Shown here piece by piece: positions 8,462 to 17,143 of a stretch of DNA of 64,000 nucleotides. The notes below the pieces were generated by a model. It was not told where the DNA came from. It ran no database searches and worked only from the letters and a program-made list of their open reading frames with translations. Both the position numbers and the translations under genes were made by a program. Location: contig NZ_JBHEEH010000001.1 of assembly GCF_041929845.1 (NCBI RefSeq), positions 1,116,001 through 1,180,000 of the forward strand, read 5' to 3'. Position 1 is the stretch's first letter. Every line of letters starts with the position of its first letter. This stretch comes from Paenochrobactrum pullorum (lineage in GTDB: Bacteria; Pseudomonadota; Alphaproteobacteria; Rhizobiales; Rhizobiaceae).

Positions 8462-9775
8462 TCACACTGATTCACAGGGACTATGTGACATCTTCCGTTC
8501 ATTCTGTGTGAATGTATGATTGCGGCTTTCAGTATTGGCACTTGCCCGCATACTATCAAGCCTGCGTAAGCGCTTTTCCTCAACTTCAATATAGTTGCGG
8601 GTAAGGGGTACCGATTCTTGCCGATGCGCAATTTGAATATGGAACACCATCATATCCTGCCAGCGGAAGGCGCTCTCGGAACCGGCCAGATAAAATTCCC
8701 ACATTCTGCAAAAGCGTTCATCATAGAGCGCTTTAGCTTCATCGCGCCGCGCCATAAAAGCTTCACGCCAAGCTTTGAGTGTTTCGGCATAATGAAGGCG
8801 CAGGATTTCAATGTCGGTGACGATCAATCCTGCCTTTTCAATGTGGGGTAAAACTTCCGAGAGTGCAGGAATATAACCTCCGGGAAATATATGGTGACGA
8901 ATAAAAGGATTAGTCGCGCCGGGGCCATCACTGCGGCCAATCGAGTGCAATAAAAAGACACCGTCTTTTTTAAGCAGTCGTGCCACATGCTGGAAATATT
9001 CAGCAAAATGACCGACGCCCACATGTTCAAACATCCCCACAGAACTGATGCGGTCATATTGGTCGGTGAGATGGCGATAGTCTTTGAGTTCAAATTTAGC
9101 GCTGTGACTTAAATTTTCTTGTGCAGCACGCTGGTTGGCAATTGCATGTTGTTCCTCCGATAAAGTCACTCCGGTCACATCAGCCTCGAGATAGCGCGCC
9201 ATATAAAGGCCCAAGCCACCCCAGCCACAGCCGATATCCAGCAGTTTATCGCCTTCATTAATCAAAAGCTTGGCAGCGATATGGCGTTTTTTGGCCAACT
9301 GCGCTTCAGCCAAAGTGCTTGTCTGAGTTTCAAAATAAGCGCAGGAATATTGCTTGTCGGGATCGAGAAATAAATCATAAAGCGCACCCGACAGATCATA
9401 ATGGCTTTTGACGTTTTTTGACGAGCGCATGATGTTATTCATCTGCTGTAGGCGACGAAGACTGCGGCGCGCAAAGGCAATTGCCCGCATCCATGGCTGG
9501 GTAGCCGCATAGGGCCCCGTATTTTCAAAGACGATTTGCAAGAGGAGGTAAATATCACCCTCAATCACATCCAGCTCGCCGTCCATATAGCACTGGCCAA
9601 GCTGAAGCTCAGGATCAAATGCAATCGCTCGTTCGGCATGAGGCGTATTAAAACGGATATGCAGGTGAGGGCCACTGCCGTCACCATAACGGGTGGTATT
9701 TTGTTTGAAATCTGTCACGGACAGATTGCCGGTCTTGATGATGCGCTTCAAAACCGTATGTAAAAGTCCATTCAT
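8462..9775 (-). CDS. cfa: cyclopropane-fatty-acyl-phospholipid synthase family methyltransferase
   Basis: Predicted to methylenate double bonds of unsaturated acyl chains in membrane phospholipids using S-adenosylmethionine. The protein has 437 residues from the ATG at 9775, which is preceded by GGGGAG; a TTG at 9790 is the frame's longest start but overlaps that site. The N-terminal lipid-binding region is followed by NVKSHYDLS and the SAM motif LLDIGCGWGGL at about 178-188, and by GMFEHVG and FLLHSIG, all typical of the Cfa family. It sits between rplI and dnaB, behind an rplI terminator. Paralogues acting on other lipids exist in rhizobia, so the exact product is less certain than the family. 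Confidence 0.88.
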   Translation of the reverse strand: MNGLLHTVLKRIIKTGNLSVTDFKQNTTRYGDGSGPHLHIRFNTPHAERAIAFDPELQLGQCYMDGELDVIEGDIYLLLQIVFENTGPYAATQPWMRAIAFARRSLRRLQQMNNIMRSSKNVKSHYDLSGALYDLFLDPDKQYSCAYFETQTSTLAEAQLAKKRHIAAKLLINEGDKLLDIGCGWGGLGLYMARYLEADVTGVTLSEEQHAIANQRAAQENLSHSAKFELKDYRHLTDQYDRISSVGMFEHVGVGHFAEYFQHVARLLKKDGVFLLHSIGRSDGPGATNPFIRHHIFPGGYIPALSEVLPHIEKAGLIVTDIEILRLHYAETLKAWREAFMARRDEAKALYDERFCRMWEFYLAGSESAFRWQDMMVFHIQIAHRQESVPLTRNYIEVEEKRLRRLDSMRASANTESRNHTFTQNERKMSHSPCESV

Positions 9776-9928
9776 CGCCAATCTCCCCAACTGAAGGACT
9801 GGATGATGAAGTGATGCCGATCCGCGCTTTTAATCGTTAAGGGCTGGCGCGGATTGCCCCACTTACACCTTAAACAGTCTGCTACTGCTGTACAGAATAA
9901 GCACTTTTTTGGTTCTGAAAAGAGAAAA

Positions 9929-9950
9929 TACCCGACATTTCTGCCGGGCA
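9929..9950 (-). terminator. terminator downstream of rplI
   Basis: A 9-bp stem (9929-9937 with 9942-9950, including G-U pairs) lies 60 bases past the rplI stop and is followed on the minus strand by TATTTTCTCTTTT. It probably ends the rpsF-rpsR-DUF2232-rplI transcript. Confidence 0.65.
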
Positions 9951-10010
9951 TTACTTTTACATCATCTTTTTATTTAAAAAGATGCGGGATTGCCCCGAAT
10001 ATCTTGGCAA

Positions 10011-10589
10011 TTAAGCCTGTTCTTCTTCTTCTGAAACTTCGAATTCTTCTTCGTCGATTTCTTCAGATAAAGTCTGTTCTTCAATGCCATAGATAGCTTC
10101 GATTGAAGTCAGGTCTTCACCTTTTTCCTGACGTTCAGCTTCTTCAGCCGAACGGGCAACGTTAACAGCAACGGTTACTTCTACTTCAGGATGCAGCACG
10201 ATCAAAACATTGTGAAGACCAATCGTTTTGATTGGGTGGTTGAGTTCAACCTGGTTGCGGTGCAGCGAGAAGCCGGCTTCAGTGATGATATCAGCGATAT
10301 CACGTGTTGAAACTGAACCATAAAGCTGACCGGTTTCACCAGCTGAACGAACAACAACAAAGCTTTTTCCTTCGAGCTTGTCTGCAACAGCCTGAGCTTC
10401 GTTTTTACGTTCCAGGTTCTGTGCTTCGAGCTGAGCGCGCTGACCTTCGAACTTCTTCAGGTTAGCTTCGTTCGCACGCAGAGCTTTGCCCTGTGGGAGA
10501 AGGAAGTTGCGGGCAAAGCCGTCTTTAACTTTTACAGTTTCGCCCATCTGGCCGAGGCGGGCAATACGTTCCAGGAGAATAACGTCCAT
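10011..10589 (-). CDS. rplI: 50S ribosomal protein L9
   Basis: A large-subunit protein that binds 23S rRNA near the L1 stalk. The L9 signature GETVKVKDGFARNFLLPQG is at residues 16-34, followed by the long connecting helix and the C-terminal RNA-binding domain. At 192 residues it is about 40 longer than the E. coli protein (149); residues 148-192 form a strongly acidic tail rich in Glu, as in other alphaproteobacteria. It is the last gene of the rpsF-rpsR-DUF2232-rplI cluster. Confidence 0.97.
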   Translation of the reverse strand: MDVILLERIARLGQMGETVKVKDGFARNFLLPQGKALRANEANLKKFEGQRAQLEAQNLERKNEAQAVADKLEGKSFVVVRSAGETGQLYGSVSTRDIADIITEAGFSLHRNQVELNHPIKTIGLHNVLIVLHPEVEVTVAVNVARSAEEAERQEKGEDLTSIEAIYGIEEQTLSEEIDEEEFEVSEEEEQA

Positions 10590-10619
10590 GGGATATTCCT
10601 TTCGAGTGTGTGTGTAAAA

Positions 10620-11579
10620 TTACGATTGATCAGTTTTTTGTCTCTTTGAAACCGGCGCTGTGCGGGTTGTGTCGAACAGGCCGATAACAAAGAAGATGAG
10701 AAGCAGTGGTGCCAGCAGCATAATACCGACATAAGCGAGCCACAGAATCAGCGGGCGCAGGCTCATGCCTCGGGTGCGCTGATGCATGATGGCAAAACCG
10801 GAGAACAAAAATCCGGTGCCAAGTGTACCGACAAAGACAAGAGCTGCCTGAGCAAGACTTGCACCAAAGAAAGACAATGCCAGTGCAACGGCAAAAACGC
10901 CGAGTGCTGCAACCGGCATGCGCAAAGTGGTCGGCCAGTCATCACGCGGACGTCTCAGGCGACCGGATGCACCGGTCAGGCGTAGCGCCAGATAAAGATT
11001 ACCGACGAGAGCTGCAAGCGCGATGGCTGGCTGCATGGCTGGCAAGACCACCATCAAAATGGAGGTCAATGTCGCCTGCATATCGGCATCGGAATGATAG
11101 GCTGGTTCAGCTTCTTTAAGGCGTTCCATCACTTGTGCGGTCAATTCGCGCACCATATCTTCACCAAAGCCAATGATATAGCCGATGATGATGAAGCTGA
11201 TGGCAACCATCAGCGCTAAGCGGAAGATGATCTCGGAGAGGGGATACCAGACCAGAATATTGGCAGAGCCGCCCAGATCACTGGCAGGACGCGCTAGACC
11301 TGAAAGATAAGCGCCGATTGCTGCCGGAATAAAGCTGGTCAGCGCAATAAGCACTGCTGCCATCGGCACACTGACGACGCTGACTGTTGCCGTTGCAGCA
11401 ACAGCTGCGATGATTCCAGCAGTTGAACCCCAGCCGAGTGCTGCCACAAAAATTGGTAATGGTGTCAGGAAATACAAAACCATCGCAATGCCCGATTGGG
11501 CAATGACGCCAGACGACATTAATGCAGAAGCCAATCCTGCAAGTATGCCGACGCCAATGATGGTTTTATCGAATTTCAT
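10620..11579 (-). CDS. DUF2232 family membrane protein
   Basis: A polytopic inner-membrane protein of 319 residues with about eight hydrophobic helices, starting MKFDKTIIGVGILAG. It matches the DUF2232/YybS-like family that sits between rpsR and rplI in many alphaproteobacteria. Its function is unknown; the layout resembles small-molecule transporter S-components, but I see no defining motif. I chose the ATG at 11579, preceded by GCGGAA, over the 374-codon frame from 11744, because the first 55 residues of that frame are polar and unlike the family. It is 30 bases upstream of rplI and 193 bases downstream of rpsR. Confidence 0.8.
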   Translation of the reverse strand: MKFDKTIIGVGILAGLASALMSSGVIAQSGIAMVLYFLTPLPIFVAALGWGSTAGIIAAVAATATVSVVSVPMAAVLIALTSFIPAAIGAYLSGLARPASDLGGSANILVWYPLSEIIFRLALMVAISFIIIGYIIGFGEDMVRELTAQVMERLKEAEPAYHSDADMQATLTSILMVVLPAMQPAIALAALVGNLYLALRLTGASGRLRRPRDDWPTTLRMPVAALGVFAVALALSFFGASLAQAALVFVGTLGTGFLFSGFAIMHQRTRGMSLRPLILWLAYVGIMLLAPLLLIFFVIGLFDTTRTAPVSKRQKTDQS

Positions 11580-11772
11580 AAGTTCCGCTGTCCTGCGCGC
11601 AAGAATTTGAGCGTTCTTGGCCATTGCAGTTAGAGGTTTCGGTTTAAACCGCTCAAACCCCAACTCGAGTTTTAAAAGTGAACCTGACCTGCGCTCATCG
11701 CAGAAGGTTTTAGTGCGTATAGAGTAGAAGAGACTTGCGGGCAATGCAAAAGCACCGCCCGCAAAGCAAAAC

Positions 11773-12021
11773 TTATTTCACAACATATGGCAGCAGGCCG
11801 AGGAAACGTGCGCGCTTGATCGCTTTAGCGAGTTCGCGCTGCTTCTTCTGGCTCACAGCTGTGATGCGTGAAGGAACGATTTTACCGCGTTCTGAAATGT
11901 AACGCTGCAAAAGCTTGATGTCCTTGTAATCGATCTTTGGTGCATTAGGACCAGAGAACGGGCAAGTTTTACGACGACGATGGAACGGGCGGCGTGTTGG
12001 GATCTGATTGATATCAACCAT
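11773..12021 (-). CDS. rpsR: 30S ribosomal protein S18
   Basis: A small-subunit protein that forms a heterodimer with S6 on the platform of the 30S subunit. The 82-residue sequence has the family core (CPFSGPNAPKIDYKD, then RYISERGKIVPSRIT and a basic C-terminus). It begins 3 bases after the rpsF stop, so the two partner proteins are translated together. Confidence 0.98.
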   Translation of the reverse strand: MVDINQIPTRRPFHRRRKTCPFSGPNAPKIDYKDIKLLQRYISERGKIVPSRITAVSQKKQRELAKAIKRARFLGLLPYVVK

Positions 12022-12024
12022 AAT

Positions 12025-12465
12025 TTATGCTCCTTCGCCAGCTTCGTTATCACGTGGACGACGTGGACCGCGGTCACCATCGCGAGGGCGACGTGGACGA
12101 TCGTCATCACGGCCGAAACGGTCGTCGCGTTCGCGACGGTCATCACGGCGTGTCAGCATTGCCGACTGGCCTTCTTCGTGTTCTTCTACACGTACTGTGA
12201 GGAAGCGCAGAACATCTTCATTGATGCGCATCTGGCGTTCCATTTCAGCAACAGCTGCCGCAGGGGCATCGATGTTGAGAAGTGTGTAGTAAGCTTTACG
12301 ATTCTTTTTAACGCGATAAGTCAGGGGACGAAGACCCCAGTTCTCAATGCGCCCGACTTTACCGCCATTAGCTTCGAGGACACCCTTGAACTGTTCAACG
12401 AGGGCATCAACTTGCTGCTGCGTAATATCCTGTCGGGCAAGGAGCACATGTTCATAAAGAGCCAT
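12025..12465 (-). CDS. rpsF: 30S ribosomal protein S6
   Basis: A small-subunit protein that pairs with S18. From the ATG at 12465 (MALYEHV, preceded by AAAGG at 8 bases) the product has 146 residues. Residues 1-95 are the S6 ferredoxin-like fold. From about 105 to the end runs a low-complexity tail of Arg, Asp and Pro (repeats such as RPRD and RDD) with a net basic middle. This is a different tail from the poly-glutamate end of E. coli S6. It is the first gene of the ribosomal cluster; its promoter must lie in 12466-12950. Confidence 0.97.
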   Translation of the reverse strand: MALYEHVLLARQDITQQQVDALVEQFKGVLEANGGKVGRIENWGLRPLTYRVKKNRKAYYTLLNIDAPAAAVAEMERQMRINEDVLRFLTVRVEEHEEGQSAMLTRRDDRRERDDRFGRDDDRPRRPRDGDRGPRRPRDNEAGEGA

Positions 12466-12950
12466 TGGCTTTGCCTTTCTTCTGTTTCTCATTGGCTCGA
12501 AATCAACGGCTAAGCCTCTGCGACTTCTCCTTAACCGCTATTGCGGGAAGAAAGGACGCTGGTCGAGACGATCGAGAGCGGAGACACGGGAGATGAAGCG
12601 CTTTGTTGCTTCTCAAGTCGTTGTTATAAGAACAACCAACATGATCCTCCGTTCAGCCCCCAGCTGACGCCGAGCAATGAATGTGTGGCTCATAAGCGTT
12701 TTTCCCCGCCTTTGCAAGCTGCAATGCGGCTGATATGCGACAAAAGCTTGACTTGTGCGCAGAGCAAAGGCACATCGCGGGAGAGAAAAAACAAAGATTA
12801 TGCGGCTTTCAGTGTTCGGCTGCGGTGATAATCCGTCATTGAATACAGATAAAACTCATATAAACTGCACAATCTTATGTAGGCTTGTGTGGGCTTATAT
12901 GGTCTTCATAAATGAGTTTGTACCGCTGCATTATATAGAGTGAGGTATTT
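12466..12950. other. divergent rpsF/fabD intergenic region
   Basis: 485 bases with no gene. On the minus strand the rpsF leader can form a stem from 12537-12532 pairing with 12512-12507 (one G-U pair), about 40 bases before the rpsF ATG, a position where S6:S18 autoregulatory leaders occur in other bacteria; I could not confirm that motif. An inverted repeat lies at 12620-12636. A fabD promoter candidate is listed separately. I see no credible small gene. Confidence 0.5.
12885..12913 (+). promoter_or_regulatory. candidate sigma-70 promoter for fabD
   Basis: TTGTGT at 12885-12890, a 17-base spacer and ATAAAT at 12908-12913, ending 37 bases before the fabD ATG. Spacing is right and both boxes are partial matches, so this is only a candidate. 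Confidence 0.35.
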
Positions 12951-13895
12951 ATGACCGTAGCATTTACTTTCCCCGGCCAGGGCAGTCAGGTTGTTGGCAT
13001 GGGCAAGGCGCTTGCTGAACAATTTGCAGAAGCACGTGCAGTTTTTGCCGAAGTTGATGATGCACTCGGGGAAAAGCTATCAGTGACCATGTTTGAAGGT
13101 CCTGAAGATGTGCTGACACTCACGGCCAATGCGCAGCCGGCCTTGATGGCAGTATCGATGGCTGTGGTGCGTGTGATGGAAGCGCAAGGCTTTTCGTTGA
13201 AAGAAAAAGTCTCTTATGTTGCCGGTCACTCATTGGGTGAATATTCGGCCCTTTGCGCTGCCGGTACATTCTCATTGGCTGATACAGCACGTTTGTTGCG
13301 CATTCGCGGCAATGCCATGCAACAGGCTGTGCCTGTAGGCCAAGGCGCTATGGCGGCGATCATCGGTCTGGAGCAGGCGGATGTCGAATCGGTCTGTGCT
13401 GAAGTCGCATCTTTGGGCGCTGTCCAGATTGCCAATGATAATGGTGGCGGTCAGTTGGTTATCTCCGGCTCGAAAGCAGCAGTTGAGGCAGCAGCAGCCA
13501 AGGCTTCGGAAAAAGGTGCCAAGCGCGCCATCATGCTGCCGGTTTCTGCACCCTTCCATTCTAGTCTGATGTCGCCTGCGGCTGATGCCATGCGTGAAGC
13601 ACTGGCCAATGTGCAGAAAAACGATCCGGTTGTGCCTTTGATCGCCAATGTGCGTGCAGCTCCGATCACCTCTGCTGCCGAAATTGCTGATTTGCTGGTT
13701 GAACAGGTTACCGGACGAGTACGCTGGCGTGAGACCGTTGAGTGGTTTGCGGCAAACAATGTGTCGACACTCTATGAAGTTGGCTCAGGCAAAGTTCTCA
13801 CCGGTCTTGCGCGTCGTATTGCCAAGGAAATAAATGGTGCGACCGTTGGATCCGCTGAAGAAATTGAAGCGGCATTGGCTACGCTAAACGTATAA
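12951..13895 (+). CDS. fabD: malonyl-CoA:ACP transacylase
   Basis: Loads malonyl groups from CoA onto acyl carrier protein, supplying the extender unit for type II fatty acid synthesis. The 314-residue protein shows the GQGSQ motif at residues 9-13, the nucleophile Ser94 in GHSLG, and the catalytic His203 in PFHSSLM. The ATG at 12951 follows a GTGAGG site. It opens the fabD-fabG-acpP-fabF cluster, in the standard alphaproteobacterial order. Confidence 0.97.
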   Translation: MTVAFTFPGQGSQVVGMGKALAEQFAEARAVFAEVDDALGEKLSVTMFEGPEDVLTLTANAQPALMAVSMAVVRVMEAQGFSLKEKVSYVAGHSLGEYSALCAAGTFSLADTARLLRIRGNAMQQAVPVGQGAMAAIIGLEQADVESVCAEVASLGAVQIANDNGGGQLVISGSKAAVEAAAAKASEKGAKRAIMLPVSAPFHSSLMSPAADAMREALANVQKNDPVVPLIANVRAAPITSAAEIADLLVEQVTGRVRWRETVEWFAANNVSTLYEVGSGKVLTGLARRIAKEINGATVGSAEEIEAALATLNV

Positions 13896-13970
13896 TAATA
13901 AAAGCACCTCCCAAAGAGTGAGAAGCGTTTTTGGGATTAAGATGTGCGATGAAGAACAAAAGGATCTATT

Positions 13971-14708
13971 ATGTTTGATCTGTCTGGCCGCAAGGCTCTG
14001 GTAACCGGTGCAACCGGTGGTTTGGGTGAGGCAATTGCCCGCGCATTGCATGCACAAGGTGCGATTGTCGGCTTGCACGGTACGCGCAAGGAAAAGCTTG
14101 ATTCTCTGGCGGCAGAGCTGGGTGAGCGCGTTTTTGTGTTCCCTGCCAACCTGTCCGACCGTGAAGAAGTCAAAGCACTCGGCCAGAAGGCTGAAGAGGA
14201 AATGGGCGGCATCGACATTTTGGTCAATAATGCCGGTATCACAAAAGACGGTCTCTTCGTTCGTATGAGCGATGAAGACTGGGATGCAGTATTGAACGTC
14301 AATCTGACATCAGTTTTCAATCTGACACGCGAAGTGACCCATCCGATGATGCGTCGCCGTCATGGCCGTATTATCAACATTTCTTCGATTGTTGGCGTCA
14401 CGGGTAATCCGGGTCAGGCAAACTATTGTGCATCAAAAGCTGGATTAATCGGTTTTTCGAAATCGCTTGCACAAGAAATTGCCAGCCGTAATGTAACGGT
14501 CAATTGCATTGCTCCGGGATTCATCGAATCGGCTATGACCGAAAAGCTCAATGAGAAGCAAAAAGACGCAATCATGGGCTCAATTCCGATGAAGCGTATG
14601 GGAACAGGCGCCGAAATTGCTGCTGCTGTCGTTTATTTGGCAAGTGATGAAGCAGCCTATGTGACTGGTCAAACTGTCCATGTGAATGGCGGAATGGCAA
14701 TGATTTAA
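13971..14708 (+). CDS. fabG: 3-oxoacyl-ACP reductase
   Basis: NADPH-dependent SDR that reduces the beta-keto group in each round of fatty acid elongation. The 245-residue protein has the nucleotide motif TGATGGLG at 12-19, NNAG at 86-89, catalytic Ser138/139 and Y152/K156 in the YxxxK motif, and the family C-terminus VNGGMAMI. It lies 75 bases after fabD and 273 bases before acpP, which appears to have its own promoter. A weak 7-bp hairpin (14749-14755 with 14767-14773) follows fabG. Confidence 0.97.
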   Translation: MFDLSGRKALVTGATGGLGEAIARALHAQGAIVGLHGTRKEKLDSLAAELGERVFVFPANLSDREEVKALGQKAEEEMGGIDILVNNAGITKDGLFVRMSDEDWDAVLNVNLTSVFNLTREVTHPMMRRRHGRIINISSIVGVTGNPGQANYCASKAGLIGFSKSLAQEIASRNVTVNCIAPGFIESAMTEKLNEKQKDAIMGSIPMKRMGTGAEIAAAVVYLASDEAAYVTGQTVHVNGGMAMI

Positions 14709-14898
14709 GCCTTTTATGTGCCTAAAAAGCCATAAAGGAAGCTCAAGAAGCAGATGATTGGGCAAAATCTGCTTTGCCTTGCTCAAGAAGCATGGTAAAT
14801 GCCGCGCCCAAGAAACAAGATGCCTCGCTTGAAGCGTCTTAATCTCGTTCCGCAAGGAATATCCACAGGATGTATGCTAAAGGATGTAAAGACTACAG

Positions 14899-14928
14899 TT
14901 GGCAGACATCTTATAACTTGATTACAAT
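14899..14928 (+). promoter_or_regulatory. candidate sigma-70 promoter for acpP
   Basis: TTGGCA at 14899-14904, an 18-base spacer and TACAAT at 14923-14928, about 53 bases before the acpP ATG. An own promoter suits the high amounts of ACP that cells need. Confidence 0.5.
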
Positions 14929-14981
14929 CATGCATAACGCTAACCAAAGCGTTGCAATTAAACACAGGTCGAGGTCACGAC

Positions 14982-15218
14982 ATGAGCGATACCGCAGAAC
15001 GCGTCAAGAAAATCGTTGTTGAACATCTGGGCGTGGATGCCGACAAGGTCACGGAAGGCGCGAGCTTTATCGATGATCTCGGTGCAGACAGCCTTGATAC
15101 AGTAGAACTGGTCATGGCGTTTGAAGAAGAATTCAGCGTCGAGATCCCTGATGATGCAGCAGAAACCATCCTTACCGTTGGTGACGCTGTTAAGTTCATC
15201 GACAAAGCTTCTGCTTAA
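14982..15218 (+). CDS. acpP: acyl carrier protein
   Basis: Small acidic protein that carries growing acyl chains on a phosphopantetheine arm. The 78-residue product has the attachment Ser37 in GADSLDT, and the acidic helix following it that docks to the Fab enzymes. I chose the ATG at 14982 (MSDTAERVKK), preceded by GAGGT, over the longer frame at 14952. A candidate promoter lies just upstream and a strong terminator just downstream, so it can be made as a single-gene transcript. Confidence 0.98.
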   Translation: MSDTAERVKKIVVEHLGVDADKVTEGASFIDDLGADSLDTVELVMAFEEEFSVEIPDDAAETILTVGDAVKFIDKASA

Positions 15219-15224
15219 TATTTG

Positions 15225-15260
15225 AAAATACGGGATCGGAAGGTTCCGGTCCCGTATTTT
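15225..15260 (+). terminator. terminator after acpP
   Basis: A 17-bp stem with one G-U pair (15225-15241 with 15244-15260) ends in a T run. The nominal 2-base loop means the top of the stem must open. This is the end of the acpP transcript. Confidence 0.9.
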
Positions 15261-15261
15261 T

Positions 15262-15543
15262 TATGCACAGCTTCAAAAAAGCGCAAAGCAGCTTTGGGGC
15301 AGCGTGTATTTAAGGAAGTCGAGAGAGCATTTTCAATTTTTAAATTTAAGCTGTAAATGCTCTTGATGAACCGGTTATTTAATCGGTTTATTTTTTATTG
15401 ACTAAATTCAAATGTAACTTTTAGGCGTACCGGCGCCTTGAAACCTTTAAAGGTTTAGCCCGGCGCGCGTTCAAGGCGACAAATCATCTTCTCCGCTGAA
15501 GAGCGGAACATAGTTTGAGATTGTCATACTCGAAGGAGTGAAT
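15262..15543 (+). other. structured region upstream of fabF
   Basis: About 280 bases without a gene. It holds three inverted repeats. The first is 9 bp at 15324-15332 with 15355-15363. The second is a short stem around 15369-15390 followed by T-rich sequence. The third is a nested structure: 9-bp arms at 15434-15442 and 15470-15478 enclose a 16-base perfect palindrome at 15441-15456, whose first two bases are the last two of the left arm. The third structure ends 65 bases before the fabF ATG and its two pairings compete, so it could be a regulated leader. I recognise no known RNA family. Confidence 0.45.
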
Positions 15544-16803
15544 ATGAGGCGTGTCGTTATCACCGGTTTAGGTCTGGTGTCACCGCTGGCAAATGGCGTT
15601 GAAGAGACATGGAAGCGTCTTCTTTCCGGTCAAAGCGGCGCTCGCCGTATTACAGAATTTGAAGTTGATGATCTGGCGTGTCAGATTGCCTGCCGCATCC
15701 CTGTAGGTGATGGCAGCAACGGAACATTCAATGCTGATTTATACATGGAGCCGAAGGAACAGCGAAAAGTTGATCCTTTCATCGTTTACGCTGTGGCTGC
15801 GGCAGATCAGGCGCTGGATGATGCCAATTGGCATCCCGAAAGCGACGAAGATCAGATTGCAACCGGTGTATTGATCGGTTCCGGCATCGGCGGCATCGAA
15901 GGTATTGTTGAGGCTGGTTATACGCTGCGCGACAAAGGTGCACGACGTGTCTCTCCGTTCTTCATTCCTGGCCGTTTGATTAATCTGGCTTCCGGCCATG
16001 TATCGATCAAGCATAAGTTGCGCGGACCAAACCACTCAGTGGTGACTGCCTGTGCAACCGGCACCCATGCGATTGGTGATGCTGCGCGCATGATTGCTTT
16101 GGGCGATGCCGATGTGATGGTTGCAGGTGGTACAGAATCACCGGTCAGCCGTATTTCGCTCGCTGGCTTTGCAGCTTGTAAGGCACTGTCCACCAAGCGT
16201 AATGACGATCCAACTGCCGCGTCTCGTCCTTATGACGATGACCGTGATGGTTTCGTTATGGGTGAGGGCGCTGGTGTTCTCGTTCTGGAAGAACTGGAAC
16301 ATGCACTGGCACGTGGCGCGAAAATCTACGCAGAAGTCACCGGTTACGGTATGTCGGGCGATGCTTATCACATCACTGCTCCAAGCGAAAACGGTGAAGG
16401 TGCACAGCGTTGCATGGAGGCAGCTTTGAAGCGTTCCGGCATTACGCCTGATCAGATCGATTATATCAACGCACACGGCACCTCTACGATGGCAGACACG
16501 CTTGAATTGGCAGCGGTTGAGCGCGTTGTTGGTGATGCAGCGTCGAAGATTTCAATGTCTTCAACCAAATCATCGATCGGCCACTTGCTCGGTGCTGCCG
16601 GTGCTGCGGAAGCAATCTTCTCGGTTCTGGCAATCCGCGATAATATTGCACCGGCCACAATCAATCTGGACACGCCGTCGGTTGAGACCAAAATCGATTT
16701 GGTACCGCACAAGCCGCGTGAACGCAAAATCGACACGGTTCTTTCAAACTCGTTCGGTTTTGGCGGAACAAATGCATCGCTGGTGATGCGTCGCTATCAG
16801 TAA
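15544..16803 (+). CDS. fabF: 3-oxoacyl-ACP synthase II
   Basis: Condensing enzyme that elongates acyl-ACP with malonyl-ACP; FabF types also set the share of longer unsaturated chains. The 419-residue thiolase-fold protein has the catalytic triad Cys170 (TACATG), His311 (NAHGTST) and His347 (SSIGHLLG), and the FGFGGTNAS C-terminal motif. I chose the ATG at 15544, 5 bases after AAGGAG, over an in-frame GTG at 15538 that lies within that site. It is separated from acpP by a terminator and a structured leader. Confidence 0.97.
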   Translation: MRRVVITGLGLVSPLANGVEETWKRLLSGQSGARRITEFEVDDLACQIACRIPVGDGSNGTFNADLYMEPKEQRKVDPFIVYAVAAADQALDDANWHPESDEDQIATGVLIGSGIGGIEGIVEAGYTLRDKGARRVSPFFIPGRLINLASGHVSIKHKLRGPNHSVVTACATGTHAIGDAARMIALGDADVMVAGGTESPVSRISLAGFAACKALSTKRNDDPTAASRPYDDDRDGFVMGEGAGVLVLEELEHALARGAKIYAEVTGYGMSGDAYHITAPSENGEGAQRCMEAALKRSGITPDQIDYINAHGTSTMADTLELAAVERVVGDAASKISMSSTKSSIGHLLGAAGAAEAIFSVLAIRDNIAPATINLDTPSVETKIDLVPHKPRERKIDTVLSNSFGFGGTNASLVMRRYQ

Positions 16804-16836
16804 GCTTGCTCTTTTAATCGAGAGTCGGGGATAAGC

Positions 16837-16867
16837 AGGGCGCCAGTGCAAAAAACACTGGCGTCCT
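16837..16867 (+). terminator. hairpin after fabF, probable terminator
   Basis: A 12-bp stem (16837-16848 with 16856-16867, one G-U pair) with an A-rich loop, 34 bases after the fabF stop. The T run after it is short, so termination may be incomplete and allow some reading into mltG. The rest of the gap, 16868-17143, is A/T-rich and I see no gene in it. Confidence 0.55.
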
Positions 16868-17143
16868 TTGCATATCTGACGATGATAGTGCCGACAAGAT
16901 GGGGGCGTTGCACGATCAGGCATCATACAGATATTCTGTTTGGCCGGATTATTGTTTAATATTTGTAACAATATTTTTGCATGCTCGCCCTAAAGATATC
17001 CATTATTTGTTTTATCAAGCCTATCTTGTTGCAAGCAGATTTGATGATTGATCTCGGTCTGTTTCAAATTAATAAGAATGGATTGCTGAAGTTTGTTAAA
17101 ACCATCAGCGACACAGCATGAAAAATTGGATCGAGGTGATCGA

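Noticed and set aside
11980..12513. 177-codon open frame on the plus strand opposite rpsF
   Set aside because: rpsF and rpsR are certain on the minus strand; this is a composition effect of the Arg/Asp-rich S6 tail.
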